Below are positions 34,847-47,104 of a stretch of DNA of 64,000 nt, one piece after another; position 1 is the first letter of the stretch, and every line of letters begins with the position of its first letter. Source of the stretch: Endothia cerciana (taxonomy: Eukaryota > Ascomycota > Sordariomycetes > Diaporthales > Cryphonectriaceae); assembly GCA_026119935.1 (NCBI GenBank), contig JALRMH010000048.1, positions 62,001 to 126,000 on the forward strand, written 5' to 3'. Below the pieces are notes generated by a model, which was not told the DNA's origin, did not search any database, and was given only the letters and a program-made list of their open reading frames with translations. The translations under genes were made by a program, and so were the position numbers.

Positions 34847-35972
34847 CTAAGCATCTGCAATCTTCAAAACAGCCTTGCCAAAGTTCTTGCCCTCGAGCAT
34901 GCCCACGAAGCCCTCAGCAGCATTGTCAATACCATCAGTCCAGGCAAGCTTGGCCTTGAACGTGCCCTCGTGGAGCCACTGCTGCAGCTTGCTCTGGTGC
35001 TCCTCGTAATAGGCAGGGCCAAACCCCGCATCGCTGACAACGAACCCCTGGAAAGTGATCCTCTTGGTGACAATCGACATGAGGTTCTTGACACCAAAGC
35101 TCTCCGAGCGGTCCTTGTTGTTGTACTGTGAAATCTTCACCGGGGTGTTAGTTCTCAGCCTCTAAACTACAGCTTGAGCGTGTAAAGGCAGGTGTACCCA
35201 CCATTCCACATCCGACAATGCGCCCGTGAGTCTTCATGGCGTCGATGGCGGCCTCCAGCGTCTCGCCGCCAACGTTCTCGTAGTAGATGTCGATGCCCTC
35301 CGGCGCGAGTCTCTTCAGTGCTTCCGCCGGGGACTCCTTCTTGTAGTTCGTGGCGGCATCGAACCCGAGCTCCTTGGTGATGAACTCAGCCTTCTCGTCC
35401 GACCCAACGCTGCCGATGACCCTCAATCCCTCATGCTTCGCGATCTGGCCGACGGTGGAGCCAACGGCGCCAGCTGCGCTGCTGATGAAGATGGTCTCGC
35501 CCTTCTTCGGCTTGCCGATCTTGTACAACGACGACCAGGCGGTCAGGCCGGGCATGCCCAGCTGGCCCACGAAGAGGCCCAGGTCGAGGTTATACGGGTT
35601 GCGCAGCTTCGTTACCCGGCCAGCCGCGACGACCTCCTTGGGGATGACCGCATACTCGGCGATCGAGGCGAAGGCGACCACCAGGTCGCCCTCCTTGAAG
35701 TCCGGCACGTTGGACTTGACAACCTTGGATACACAGTTGTTGGCCAACGGACCGCCGAGTTCGAACGCGGCAGAGTAGGACTGGATACTGGCATCACGCA
35801 TCCGGCCGCGCATGTACGGGTCGTAAGATGCGACGAGGTTCTTGACTATCAGAGCGCCCTCAGGGACGGCATCAAGATCGACGGGGCGATCCTCGGTCAG
35901 GATATCCTGGCCAGGGACCGGGACGCCCCGGGGCACCTTCTTGAACACGAAAGTCTTGTTTGGGGTTGACAT
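34847..35972 (-). CDS. NADPH-dependent MDR reductase (leukotriene B4 dehydrogenase/curcumin reductase-like)
   Basis: Predicted cytosolic zinc-independent medium-chain reductase of 352 aa. Exons 35972-35202 and 35134-34847; the join gives GCGMISQYN, a conserved site of the family. The start ATG at 35972 begins MSTPNKTFVFKK. Motifs in order: VASYDPYMRGRM near residue 50 (substrate side, family hallmark), GLTAWSSLYKIG, the NADP Rossmann loop SAAGAVGSTVGQIAK, and IDIYYENVGGETLEAA, typical of prostaglandin/leukotriene reductases. The C-terminal exon holds FQGFVVSD and AWTDGIDNAAEGFVGML. Such enzymes reduce alpha,beta-unsaturated aldehydes and ketones and probably detoxify reactive carbonyls. A frame continues upstream of the start but is non-conserved. 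Confidence 0.9.
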
Positions 35973-37029
35973 GATGGCGGTTGGAAGAGTGAAGATAAGG
36001 TGGCCGAGAACTGGGAATGGGTTCAGGCACAATGTAACACGGCCGGTCGTGAGTTTTAAGTATGTAGATGAATATCGGTACGAGTCATGGGTCGAGGACG
36101 CGTAGGGAGAATGAGGCCAAAATACCGGGGGCTTGCCGTCCAGCATGGAATACTATGGTACTCTTCGTAATGCGAGACAGTATTTCGCGGGAGTCTCCGC
36201 GCAGTGACGTGATGGATGAATAATACATACAGCATCGTGTCTCCATCAAGACCCACCCGTCAGGATGCTTTAGGTAGCTCTACCTATGCCCCTTGTGCGA
36301 CAGGTACTGTCTTCTTTTTTGTTTTTGTCCCGAGGTTGTCCTAGGATGGTATTCGTCCGAATGGAACGAAACACCAAGAGATGTGCCGAGGTCCAGAACT
36401 TATTGTGGCAACGGGCCCTTGTATCGTCGTCAGACTTTGCATGTCCAGGGTGGGGAGGCTAAGGCAAGTTTTTCGGCGATAACACTGCAGGTAGTCTTGA
36501 TTTGTAACCGCATGCTGAATAGTGGGGGGGGGGGTGGGGGGTTTGCCTACGATTTCAATCTGCAAACGGGGTCGGGATTCAAATTGTGATTCCAGAAAGC
36601 AATTACCAGGTTTGCTATATCTTCAACTCCATCAATACCGGCTAGAGCACCTTGGAGACCTGGGGGGCTTCCGGTAGTGAACCCCTGTTAACGAGCTCCA
36701 CACTACACGCAAAGCCGTTGAGGCGGTACCTCGGTATCTTAACGTTGATGTCCAGTCCAAGGGGAACCGTGCAATCGCCAATTTGGCAGTGATTGGGGGT
36801 CCAGAAAGAGATAGGAGACAAGTGCACGCGAGACGGGAGTCCTGCCAGCTACGGACGAGTGGTCGTTTTATTCAGCCTGTATCTAAAAAGTATACATTGC
36901 CGTCGATGGGAGGTATCGGTCCACCGTCAGCCGCCACTATCGCCTCCCATGGAGGACAGACTACCTCTGTGCGTTCTCTTGGAGCCACGCAGTTCGCCTA
37001 CGCACTGGGTGGATCAGAGACCATAGACT
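35973..37029. other. Intergenic region
   Basis: Promoter of the MDR reductase and the 3' flank of the next minus-strand gene. Contains G11 at 36524-36534 followed by further G. No conserved frame seen. Confidence 0.4.
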
Positions 37030-38247
37030 TCACCCATCCGAACTAGGGGGCCTTGCAGGTTCGGGCCAGTCTCCTGAGTAGACAGACGAGGCGACGAAGA
37101 GAGGAGTCTGATATCTCGGTGGCGGCTTAACACTCTCATGTCGGGGCGGAAGCGTCCCTTCAGCCGATGCTTGAGTCTGCGGTGCCGTCACGGCGCCTGT
37201 GGTCTGCAATTCTATCCCCAAAGACTCCTGCGGCCCCAGATGTACAATGTTCGCCCTCAGTATCCCCCTTCGCGAGACGGCTCCGGGCCTCCGCCACCAA
37301 TTCCGTGTTCCGCCGGTCCTCGTATCGGGTCGGTCGCGTTCAGGCCGCGACCCCCAACTCTCATAAGGGAAAGCCGTGAAGAGTTGGGACCCGAGCTCTT
37401 CTCCTCTCCGCCTTCTCCGCTCTCTGTTCACGAATCTCACGAATCATCTTCAAAGTGCTACGTCCACTCTGTACCAGCAGCACCAAGAGCACGCAGAGCC
37501 CTGCAGCTAGCCCGACGGCCGGACCCGTACTTAGACCTCCGGAACCGTCCCCATGCGGCTCTAGGTAGAACACTGGTGAGCTTGCAAGCAAGGAATCAGA
37601 TGCGTTCCTAATAGATACATGGTTTACGTAGTTGGTGTTGAGATCCTGTTGTTGGCGGGAAGCTGATGAATTCCCGGGAACGGGTATAACTCCTCCGTGT
37701 TTTGACTGGTAGACAAATTAGCAGTATCTACTTGACATATCGCATTAGTACCTTCTTAGACATTGATTTGCGCGCTCTGAAAGGGCAAGTTGATAGACAG
37801 TGTAAGACAAAGAAGAAGGCTCGCACTATTGATCATGAGAAATGTCTTTGACATTTGCGGGTCCGCCAAGTGACTGGAGCCGTCGCTAGCCACCAAAAAG
37901 ATCGCAAACACGTAGTTTACGTTCTCGAGAGTTACAGATGACGCTAGCTGAAGCTTCTATAGAGAGACGATGTGTGGCCGTGTAGTTTTGCGCATCTGAA
38001 ACGGTCACGTTAGGCCACTTCACACAGTCTTCGTCATTGCGAAATGAGGATGCCGATGTTTCTGGGAAAGAGTTCGTGTGGACCACCATTTGTGGAAAAG
38101 CCATGCTGAGGTCATAGTTCAAGATGCCCTTCGGTGATGACTTTTGGAGGCTGGCGTATCTATGAGCTTGTTGATCAGTGCTAGGAACCCCTATCTGGAA
38201 GCGTGGAGGATCGAAGGAAGTTGCTAAAGTCGACTGTATATTAGAAA
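37030..38247 (-). CDS. Single-pass membrane glycoprotein, exon structure unresolved
   Basis: Several minus-strand pieces have clear coding character. Exon piece 38247-38024 (QIGVPSTDQQAHRYASLQK, then GILNYDLSMAFPQM) joins in phase over intron 37957-38023 to a piece from 37956 (LASSVTLENVNYVFAIFLVA). A third piece starts at 37705 after an acceptor CTACCAG; it has sequons and then GGLSTGPAVGLAAGLCVLLVLLV, a transmembrane segment preceded by the Gly-rich stretch common in fungal surface receptors. A cytosolic tail in another frame ends with ESVKPPPRYQTP (a PPxY motif) and TGA at 37030-37032. The join between pieces two and three and the frame change after the membrane segment are not explained by any splice sites I found, and no start codon is placed. 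So this is either a gene with small unseen exons or a recently frameshifted copy. Confidence 0.4.
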
Positions 38248-40242
38248 GAAGCCGTGGATTATATATGGAGATGACATGTTGGATTGTGACGAGCAGGCGC
38301 GAGCGATAGTTGAATAAACGGCTTGTATTGTGCTTGTTCTATTGTATGAGAGAGAAAAGGAAGGAAGACGCTCGATATATACAGAGAGAGCGCTGTAGAA
38401 GTGGGTCTTTGTGGGCCGACCAGAGGCCCCTGCTCGCGACACATCTGTATAGTAAAACTCGAAATCACAGACGAGTCGTTTGGGTTGTGACGCAAAACAA
38501 CCTCAGTCACGCTTTTCCTAAATGCTGATGGAGGTTGCGCTTCATACAGTATCTACAGCTACTCACTCAAGGTACATTCAATCTCGGGCATGCAGAGAAT
38601 GATACCCTCTACATACAGACTGCTTCGTCCCACAAGACGCAATGATACTTAAGCAGCGATGAACTTCTCTCCGTGAGGCGAATGTCGTAATCCTCCGGCT
38701 CGAGCTATAATCTTCCGGCACAGCTCACTACGCAATCTCGAGTTTCACTCACTTTACCGGTAAGAAGACAGAAAGCCCGATAAGACTTGGCGCATAGGCT
38801 AAGAATAACATATTCGATCTGCTTACAAACCGTTTCTATCGCACTTGAGTTCGTGGTCTGGAAGCAAATATTCAGAATTCGATTCTTTTCCTTATTGAGG
38901 GAAAGAGGGGGGGATAACGAGTACTGTTCAGGACACCAGATTGACTTGTACGTGGCTGATCGTGTACAAAATAAAGGGAGAAAGCTAGATAGAGATACTG
39001 CTAACAACATCTGGCCCAAAATTAATTCAAACTCATCAATGTTATGTTGAAAAGATAAGGATAGCAAGTGAGGGTACTCGGATATGAAATTGTAGAAGCT
39101 CTATCATTGAGAAATATTTCTACTCATGTTGATTAATTGATGGCACAGGAGGCACATGAGCTTCATAACACCACCCCTTGCTTTGCTTGGTGTGGAGTTA
39201 GAGAAGGAAGACGGGATGTCAAAAGTGGATCCGGAAGAATGTCGGCTTCTCATCTCCGAGCTCCATGCCCTTGTCGCAGTGTGCGGCTACTTACAATACC
39301 ATAGTAAATCAATGCTGCCTTTTCCAACATCCTGAACGACCGCTCGACGCAGCACGGTGTAGTCGACCTAGAGCAAGCAAAACTGACCCCTTTGCATCAT
39401 AAACCCCCTCCCCCCCCTTTGTTTCGACCCAAGAACTACCAGCGTCTGTGTGACAATGAATTTGTCAAGGATGAAGTCCTTTCGACAGCCAGCCGAGGGT
39501 CTGGTTGCTCAAGCTGAAACCCCGCTACATTTGCTTCGGACCCCTCAGCCTTTGACGCCCGATAAGTTACTTGCTCAAAATACCGCCATACATTTACCAT
39601 GGATAAGCTGATGTGCTTTTGAGGCTTACACGAGAGATCGTAGTTCATCAAAGGACCGTGGCATTTGGAAGGTGAGGCTCCTGGTCTATAAACAGCTCAT
39701 TGCCCTAGGTTAGGCCAAACAAGATATGACGACTCGCCAGATCAGCGCGCTCCATCCCAAGGGACTATCGGAAAGGAAAGCCGGAGCAAAGAGGCAGTAG
39801 ACATTGGGGTTGAGATTCTCGCGTCCGAGGGGTGCCGATCACAACATGCCAGAGCACACGTGCGAGCGAGTCGCGTGTGCCCGAACGCGGACTGAGGAAT
39901 GTTAGTGCCTCAATCATGCGCCTGAATAGGTCCGAGAAGCCTGACCATTCATTCCACGCGTAAATTTCCCGACCTCAAGCGTGGTACTTTCGCGCTGAAG
40001 CGTGTAAGCTGATGCTCACAACCTATTTAGCAAATCCGAAAGGGCGCATCGGCCTACAGCTTCACGATGAGTTCTTGGCCAATCTGTTCCAGATACTCGG
40101 CGCGTCTCGCGCGTCGGCGCGTCTCGTGCTGGCTCATCCCGTGGAATCATTATCTGTAACGCCCCCTGCTGCTCGCAGAACTCCCAGATGGACTGCACGC
40201 CATTGTGGTCTTTCTGTAAACGTGAAGACTGCGTTGTACATT
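38248..40242. other. Intergenic region
   Basis: Lies between the 5' side of the minus-strand glycoprotein gene and the start of the large wall protein. A minus-strand frame at 39651-39436 starts MNYDLSCKPQ, faintly like NYDLSMAFPQ of the gene at 37-38 kb, and could be a small duplicated scrap; evidence is weak. Otherwise no coding signal. Confidence 0.35.
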
Positions 40243-43200
40243 ATGAGGATTTTAGTCCTCCTCTTGCTCCTCCCCCTCCTGGCATACTGCCGAAATTTCT
40301 CCCCCAGCGGTCTCTCGAATCTAAAGCGTGATCCAAGCATCGACCATGCAGCATCAATATGTTACATTTACACTACGATCTACCTGGCCGTCGTGACGGT
40401 CGAGCCTCTCGCTGTCACGCAGGCTGAAGAGCCGACAGAGGCGGGAAGTAGTCCTGGTCCTGCTTTCACGCAGAACCAGGGGGCCACAGGGTTGGGGAGT
40501 GGTCCTGGCCCTACTGTCACGACAAATCAGGTTGTCATAGAGTCAGAAACTGGTAAGAACAATCACTTCTTAGGTGGTCTCATGGTGGTAATCGGCAAAA
40601 TGGCTAATCAAGGAGGACGCTCGAACAGCTTCTAATTTAGCAAGTGCGCCTGTGATCACGAACGAAGCTCCACCAACGGTGGCTGCTACAATTCCGGCTG
40701 CCAGCACACTGGTTCTAAGCGTATACCGGCCGTCTGCTCCTACATTAACTCCCAATGCCGGTCTGGCGGGCAACACCACGTACCGCCGTAAAAGACAAAT
40801 AGCGCTATCAGATTCTGGCACGGGCTACATATCTGACGGTGGCACAACGGACTCGTGCGCTGATGCAACGACCTACCAACTAATGGGGTACAATCTGACC
40901 GATCTCGACACTGATCAGCCGGTGTCCGTCGATCCGGGTGTTCCTTACATCAGCCTGAATGACTTCACGACCGGGACCATTACGACTCAGTTCGAGGTTG
41001 TCGACAGCATGCTGGTGTGGCAGAATCCGGCCTTCTCGAATGACACGGCTGGCTTTTGCGAACTGAATGATGTAGTCTATGCTACTTTTACAACCGCCGG
41101 TGGTCCGACCGGCTGTACAACCATCCAGCTAGTGGTCGTAGCTCGTTCGTAACCTATCCCCGACTTAGATTTTGGTTCAGGCTGACGTTGAAATGTAGGA
41201 AACCAGTGTCAGGATGTTGTCTCGAGCAGTTCCCAGCCTCTCGCTGCCACCCAGAGCGTCTCTGCAGCCAGCAGTATCAGCATATCGGCCACCGTGGTTC
41301 TACCACCCAGTTACGTGTCGTCTCAGGTCATTACTGGTACATCCAGTCCGCCCCAGACAACGGGTTCCGTCCCTGCGCCTGTTTCTCCTTTATCCCAAGG
41401 CTCCTTATCGCAAGGTCAGACAGTCTCGGCAGCAACCACGTCTTCATCAGGAGCCCCGCTCTCGCTGCTAAGTCTGACTGAATCCGAGTCAATATCTGGG
41501 AGCAGCATCCCCACCACAAGTCCTGCGGCTGCTAATACTCTGTCGGCATCGGTCACAGCAACAAGTTCAGCCGCAGTATCGATTGTCACTTCCGTGATAG
41601 TTTATACTGGATCGGCCTTTTCAGTTGATACAGAGCTACTCTTCACCGATCCTGCAGGGGATACTCCAATTACATATTCCCTGACGCCGGAAGTAGACTG
41701 GGTAGAATGGAGTTCCGACAAGTCTACCTTCGAGGGGATCGTTCCCAGCGATCAAACTCTGGGGACCATCACAATTACGGAGACTGTCATGAGCTCATCA
41801 GGCGGATTTTACACTATCACTGTTAAGTTGATCGTCACAAAGCGGTCTGCGTCGTCCTCTTCAGCATTGCTGCCTCCGCTACCATCGGGCACGCCCAGCT
41901 CATCTATCACTTCAAACATACAACTCGTCCCTTCAACGGCGGGAGCTCCCAACCCATCTGGACTCACAACACCTCTAGCGGTGCTCTCCTCCGCTACGGC
42001 TAGCACGGGGCCTTCTACTGTCTCTGCATCAGCGGCGCCGTTCATAACTGTACTGACAGTTTTCCCGGGCCAGTATTTCGAATTTGATGCAACGCAAGCT
42101 GCCAAGGATGTTCTTGGTGATGGCACAGTAATTACCGGCGACCCCACAAGTGCGCCCGATTGGATTGACTCCGATGAGGATTACAATTTCGATCCGCCAC
42201 ACCTGGATGTATTCGGGACTGTACCTGCGAGCTCTCAGCCTGGGACCGTCATTGTCTCATTCCCAGCGGAGGACGCTAACGGCAATACCTTTTTAGTGTA
42301 TGCAAAGCTGATCATCGCCGCCGCGCCCGCTTCTTCAGCCAGGCCGTCTGCTTCTGTGTCTCCTGGCGGACAGTCCAACACGCTTCCCCTGGCATCGTCG
42401 ACCTCGGGGAACCCAACAAAGGGAGCTCAAACACTATCACCTCGCTCAGGCAGTCTATTTTCCGCGACTGCTATTGCCTCTACTAGCAGCTCGGCGGCAA
42501 CACCCGGCACCGCTGTTTTCGTCGAGCCTGAAGGAGCTACAGTCGACATCCCCCTTGCCTCACTTCTTGAGAATCCCAATGACCAGATTGTCAACGTCAC
42601 GACTCCGAACGTGAGCGGGTTGACTTATGATCCCGCTACGAAAAGTCTAGTCGGAACATTGCCAAGAAATCTTTTTGGTACTTTCCGCATCCTGGTCACA
42701 GCCACGTCTTCAACCACAGGACAGACCTATGTCGCCAATGCTGAATTGGTCATAGTACCGACCGTATCTTCAAGCAGTGTCACGGTGGCTTCGACGCAGG
42801 GAGCGGGACTTTCAATCTCGTCCCCAGCCTCCTCCCCCTTGCCTGGCCTGAGTGGTGTGGCTACCACATCAACTCCTGAACAGCCCGCGGTCTCTAGCTC
42901 AACTACTAGCCCATCGTCCACACCCAGTACCATCTACGTCTATCCCGGTCAAAACCTAGCCATCAGCCTCGAACCCTACCTACGGGATCCTTCGGATTTC
43001 GTGGATTCTATTTCGTCACCTGAGAATTGGATATCTGATTCATATGTTAATGGTGTTTTGACGCTGAATGTCGACCCGCCCGCAGATCAATCTCCAGAAA
43101 GCTTCAGCATCACGGTCAACATCAATGACAATGGAGCGATCTATCCCATTCTTTTCCAGGTCGTGGTTCTGTTCGCACCTAGCTCCTCGATAGCTACCAG

Positions 43201-46200
43201 TCTTGGTCCTACTCAGGCGGCTACTTCCCAGGCCGCACCACTTACGCCTAATTCGGCTTCATCTCAGTCCACAACGCCCACGACTTCTGCAACGCCTCTC
43301 CCCACAGCATTCACCGTCTACGCTGGTCGAATCTTCACTTTGGTGGTGCGACCTTATCTCCGACTTGCCACTGACAGCATCAGCGGTATCTCAAGCTCAT
43401 TAGATGGAGATGATTTCATAACGGTCGACACCGGCACAGATGTTGTTCAAGTCGCGCCGCCTTTGGATGAAGCCGCCGAGACCGTGACTTCCACTCTCAC
43501 AGTGTCAGGTGCAGATGGTAATTATGACATCACGTTCGTGTTCACCGTGGTGGCTACATCCAGCACCACCTTGCCGAGCACTTCGTCTGGGTTCATCTCG
43601 AGCCCAGCTAGCTTCCCATACACGGCGGCCACAACGTCTTTGTCGCTGCCCGAGTCGGCTGTCGCGAGCTCAACGTCAGCAGGCGAACCGCAGATTTCAC
43701 CATCAACAGCGTCCGCATTGACGAGCGGATTTCCTTCTAGTCCTGCCAGTCCTGAGAACGCTCCCACTAGCCTTGCCTCCTTGGGCTCGATCACTTTTTC
43801 ACCGTCGTCAAATTCTCCAATTCTGTCGCCGACAACGACATTAGGCCCATCATCATCTGTACAGGCCACGGCCGGCATCCTCTCCAGCTCAATCGAGGGC
43901 CCCTCTGGTGTACAAGCTTCATCCAGTACCGAAATCAGCCCGTCTCTGGCTTCATCTGCTGGACAGGCTACAGCTAGCAATATGTCCAATGCAGCCGAGG
44001 CTTCCTCTGCAGTGCCAGCATCAAGCGAGGGCCCAGCCTCGTCCCAGTCTTTGAGCGGTTCGACCGCCAGCCTCACGGCATTGGGCCCGGTGACAAGTTC
44101 CCTTACACAGTCAAGCACTGCACTGAGCTCTGCACAAGCATTGCCCAGCCAAAGTACTAACTCGGCAGCTATTCCCTCGATTACATCACCCTATTCGAGT
44201 GCCGCCGCCATTCAGTCAAGTGCCAACGCTCAGTCGAACACCGCTATACAGTCGAGTACCGCTATACAGTCGAGTGCCGCTATTGAGTCGAGTGCCGCCG
44301 CTGCTCAGTCGAGTGCTGCTATTGAGTCGAGTACCGCTATACAGTCAAGTGCCGCCATTGAGTCGAGTGCCGCCGCCATTCAGTCAAGTGCCAACGCTCA
44401 GTCGAGTACCACTATACAGTCAAGTGCCGCTATTGAATCGAGTGCCGCTATTGAATCGAGTGCAGCCATTGAGTCGAGTGCCGCCGCTGCTCAGTCAAGT
44501 GCCAATGCTCAGTCGAGTACTACTATACAGTCAAGTGCCGCTATTGAGTCGAGTGCCGCTATTGAGTCGAGTGCCGCCATTGAGTCGAGCGCTGCCGCTG
44601 CTCAGTCGAGTGCTGCTATTGAGTCGAGTGCCGCTGCTGCTCAGTCAAGTGCCAACATTCAGTCGAGTACTACTATACAGTCAAGTGCTGCTATTGAGTC
44701 GAGTGCTGCTATTGAGTCGAGTGCTGCTATTGAGTCGAGTGCTGCTATTGAGTCGAGTGCTGCTATTGAGTCGAGTGCTGCTATTGAGTCAAGTGCTGCC
44801 GCTGCTCAGTCAAGTGCCAACGCTATTCAGTCGAGTGCTAACTCAGCCACGTCAAGTATCGGCCAGATCCTACTGCCGTCTTCTCAATTAAGCTCAGCTT
44901 CTTCAAGCATGAGTATTGATATAACGACCCCCTCTACACAAACTATCACACCTGCACTTATATCTTCTCTGGCTAGTAGCAGCAGTACTGCAGCATCGGC
45001 AGGCCCAACATCTGCGTCAATTCCCAATGCAAATTCTCCTTTCACAAGCAGTACAATATCTACAATATCTACAGCATTGCAAGAAGCCAGCACCTCAATA
45101 TACTCTACTGTATTACAAACCAGCTCTGCTGTTGCACAGAAAAGCTCAACAGCCACTGCTCAGCAAGCCTCCTCAGCAGCCGCACAGCAGAGCTCAACTT
45201 CTGCCGCTCAGCAAGCTTCCCCAACAGCCACACAGCAGAGTTCAGCTGCTACCCAGCAAGCCAGCTCAACGGTTGCCACTCAGCAGAGCTCCTCAGCAGC
45301 TGCTGCACAACAAAGCTCAACAGCAGCTCAGCAAAGCTCCTCGGCAGCCACTTCTCTACAAAGCTCTTCAGTAGCCGCTGAACCACAAAGCTCCTCAGTG
45401 GCTGCTACTACTCAGCAAAGCTCCTCAGTGGCCACTGCACAACCAAGCTCCTCAGCAGCCCAGCAAAGCTCCTCCGCAACTGCTTTTCTACAAAGCTCTT
45501 CAGTGGCTGCTACACAACAAAGCTCCTCAGCAGCCCAGCAAAGCTCCTCAGCAGCTGCTGCACAACAAAGCTCCTCAGCAGCCCAGCAAAGCTCCTCAGC
45601 AGCTGCTGTACAACAAAGCTCAACAGTGGCTACTGCACAGCAAAGCTCCTCCGCAGCCGCTTCTCTACAAAGCTTCTCAGTGGCTGCTACACAACAAAGC
45701 TCCTCAGCAGCCCAGCAAACCTCCTCAGTGGCTGCTACACAACAAAGCTCCTCAGCAGCCCAGCAAACCTCCTCAGTGGCTGCTGCACAACAAAGCTCCT
45801 CAGCAGCCCAGCAAAGCTCTTCAGGGGCTGCTGCACAACCAAGCTCAACAGTGGCTGCTACACAACCAAGCTCCTCAGCAGCTGCTTCTCTACAAAGCCC
45901 AACAGTAGCTGCTACACAACCAAGCTCCTCAGTAGCCCAGCAAAGCTCCTCAGAAGCTGCTTCTCTACAAAGCTCCTCAGTGGCTGCTATACAACAAAGC
46001 TCAACAGTGGCTACTGCACAGCAAAGCTCCTCAGCAGCCGCTTCTCTACAAAGCTCTTCAGTGGCTCCTGTACAACAAAGCTCAACAGTGGCTACTGCAC
46101 AGCAAAGCTCCTCAGCAGCCGCTACTCTACAAAGCTCCTCAGCAGCCGCTGCACAACAAAGCTCCTCAGCAGCCGCTGCACAACCAAGCTCCTCAGCAGC

Positions 46201-47104
46201 CCAGCAAAGCTCCTCAGCAGCTGCTGCACAACAAAGCTCCTCAGCAGCCGCTTCTCTACAAAGCTCTTCAGTGGCTCCTGTACAACAAAGCTCAACAGTA
46301 GCTACTGCACAGCAAAGCTCCTCAGCAGCCGCTTCTCTACAAAGCTCTTCAGTGGCTCCTGTACAACAAAGCTCAACAGTGGCTACTGCACAGCAAAGCT
46401 CCTCAGCAGCCGCTACTCTACAAAGCTCCTCAGCAGCCGCTGCACAACCAAGCTCCTCAGCAGCCCAGCTAACCTCCTCAGCAGCTGCTGCACAACCAAG
46501 CTCCTCAGCAGCCGCTGCACAACCAAGCTCCTCAGCAGCCGCTGCACAACCAAGCTCCTCAGCAGCCGCTGCACAACCAAGCTCCTCAGCAGCCCAGCAA
46601 ACCTCCTCAGCAGCTGCTGCACAACAAAGCTCCTCAGCAGCCCAGCAAAGCTCCTCAGCAGCCCAGCAAAGCTCCTCAGCAGCCCAGCAAAGCTCCTCAG
46701 CAGCTGCTGCACAACAAAGCTCAACAGCAGTCCAGCAAAGCTCCTCAGTAGCTGCTGTACGACGAAGCTCAACAGCAGCTCAGCAAAGCTCCTCAGCAGC
46801 CGCTTCTCTACAAAGATCCTCGGTGGTTGCTGCACAACCAAGCTCCTCAGCAGCCCAGCAAAGCTCTTCAGGGGCTGCTGCACAACAAAGCTCCTCAGCA
46901 GTCCAGCAAAGCTCTTCAGCAGCTGCCGCGCAAAGGAGCTCAAGCGCGGGATTATCAGCTTCTGCAAGCTCCTCTAATGTTACAGGCTCTGCATCTTCTT
47001 CCGCTTCTCGTCCCGCAAATACAACATCTCCAACAATTACATCAGCAGCGAGCGTGTCTACTACCGCCTCGAGTTCTCAGTCAAGAACCAGTAGTAGCTC
47101 ATAG
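40243..47104 (+). CDS. Giant Ser-rich cell-wall/adhesin-like protein with cadherin-like repeats
   Basis: Predicted secreted protein of 2230 aa. Exons 40243-40552, 40641-41148 and 41230-47104, phases consistent. The start ATG 40243 opens a signal peptide (MRILVLLLLLPLLAYC). Residues ~150-272 form a Cys-containing beta domain (YLLMGY-like, DSMLVWQNPAF, CTTIQLVVV) of the kind found at the N-terminus of many fungal Ser-rich wall proteins (DUF7908-like). Five cadherin-like (Cadg-type) repeats follow at about 41580-43570, each opening with a VYPGQ-like strand (VYTGSAF, VFPGQYF, VEPEGAT, VYPGQNL, VYAGRIF). Then comes a Ser/Thr-rich stalk, a tract of ESSAAI/QSSAAI repeats (44190-44850) and a tract of QSSSAAA/AQQ repeats (45120-46930). 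The frame ends at TAG 47102-47104; the natural C-terminal domain appears lost just downstream. No GPI signal. Likely an O-mannosylated surface adhesin or wall spacer. Confidence 0.8.
44190..44850 (+). repeat. Coding 18-bp minisatellite (ESSAAI repeats)
   Basis: Head-to-tail variants of an 18-bp unit (about GAGTCGAGTGCTGCTATT, encoding ESSAAI) with QSSAAA and NAQSST variants. The 3' end (44690-44800) has six nearly identical copies, pointing to recent expansion. Unit length is a multiple of three, so copy-number change keeps the frame. Confidence 0.9.
45120..46930 (+). repeat. Coding minisatellite (QSSSAAA repeats)
   Basis: About 1.8 kb of repeats built on AGCTCCTCAGCAGCC, encoding SSSAA, alternating with CAACAAAGC or CAACCAAGC. 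Higher-order blocks recur, for example SLQSSSVAPVQQSSTVATAQ at about 46050, 46250 and 46350, showing segmental duplication inside the tract. Every unit keeps the frame. Confidence 0.9.

Noticed and set aside
39436..39651. Second copy of the 37-38 kb glycoprotein
   Set aside because: Only NYDLS and a nearby PQ are shared; too little to claim a duplicated gene.
44190..46930. CRISPR-like array
   Set aside because: Repeats are contiguous, coding and without unique spacers; the genome is eukaryotic.
46413..46967. Minus-strand Leu/Arg-rich frame
   Set aside because: Product of the tandem repeats in the sense gene; repeat periodicity in multiples of three keeps all frames open.
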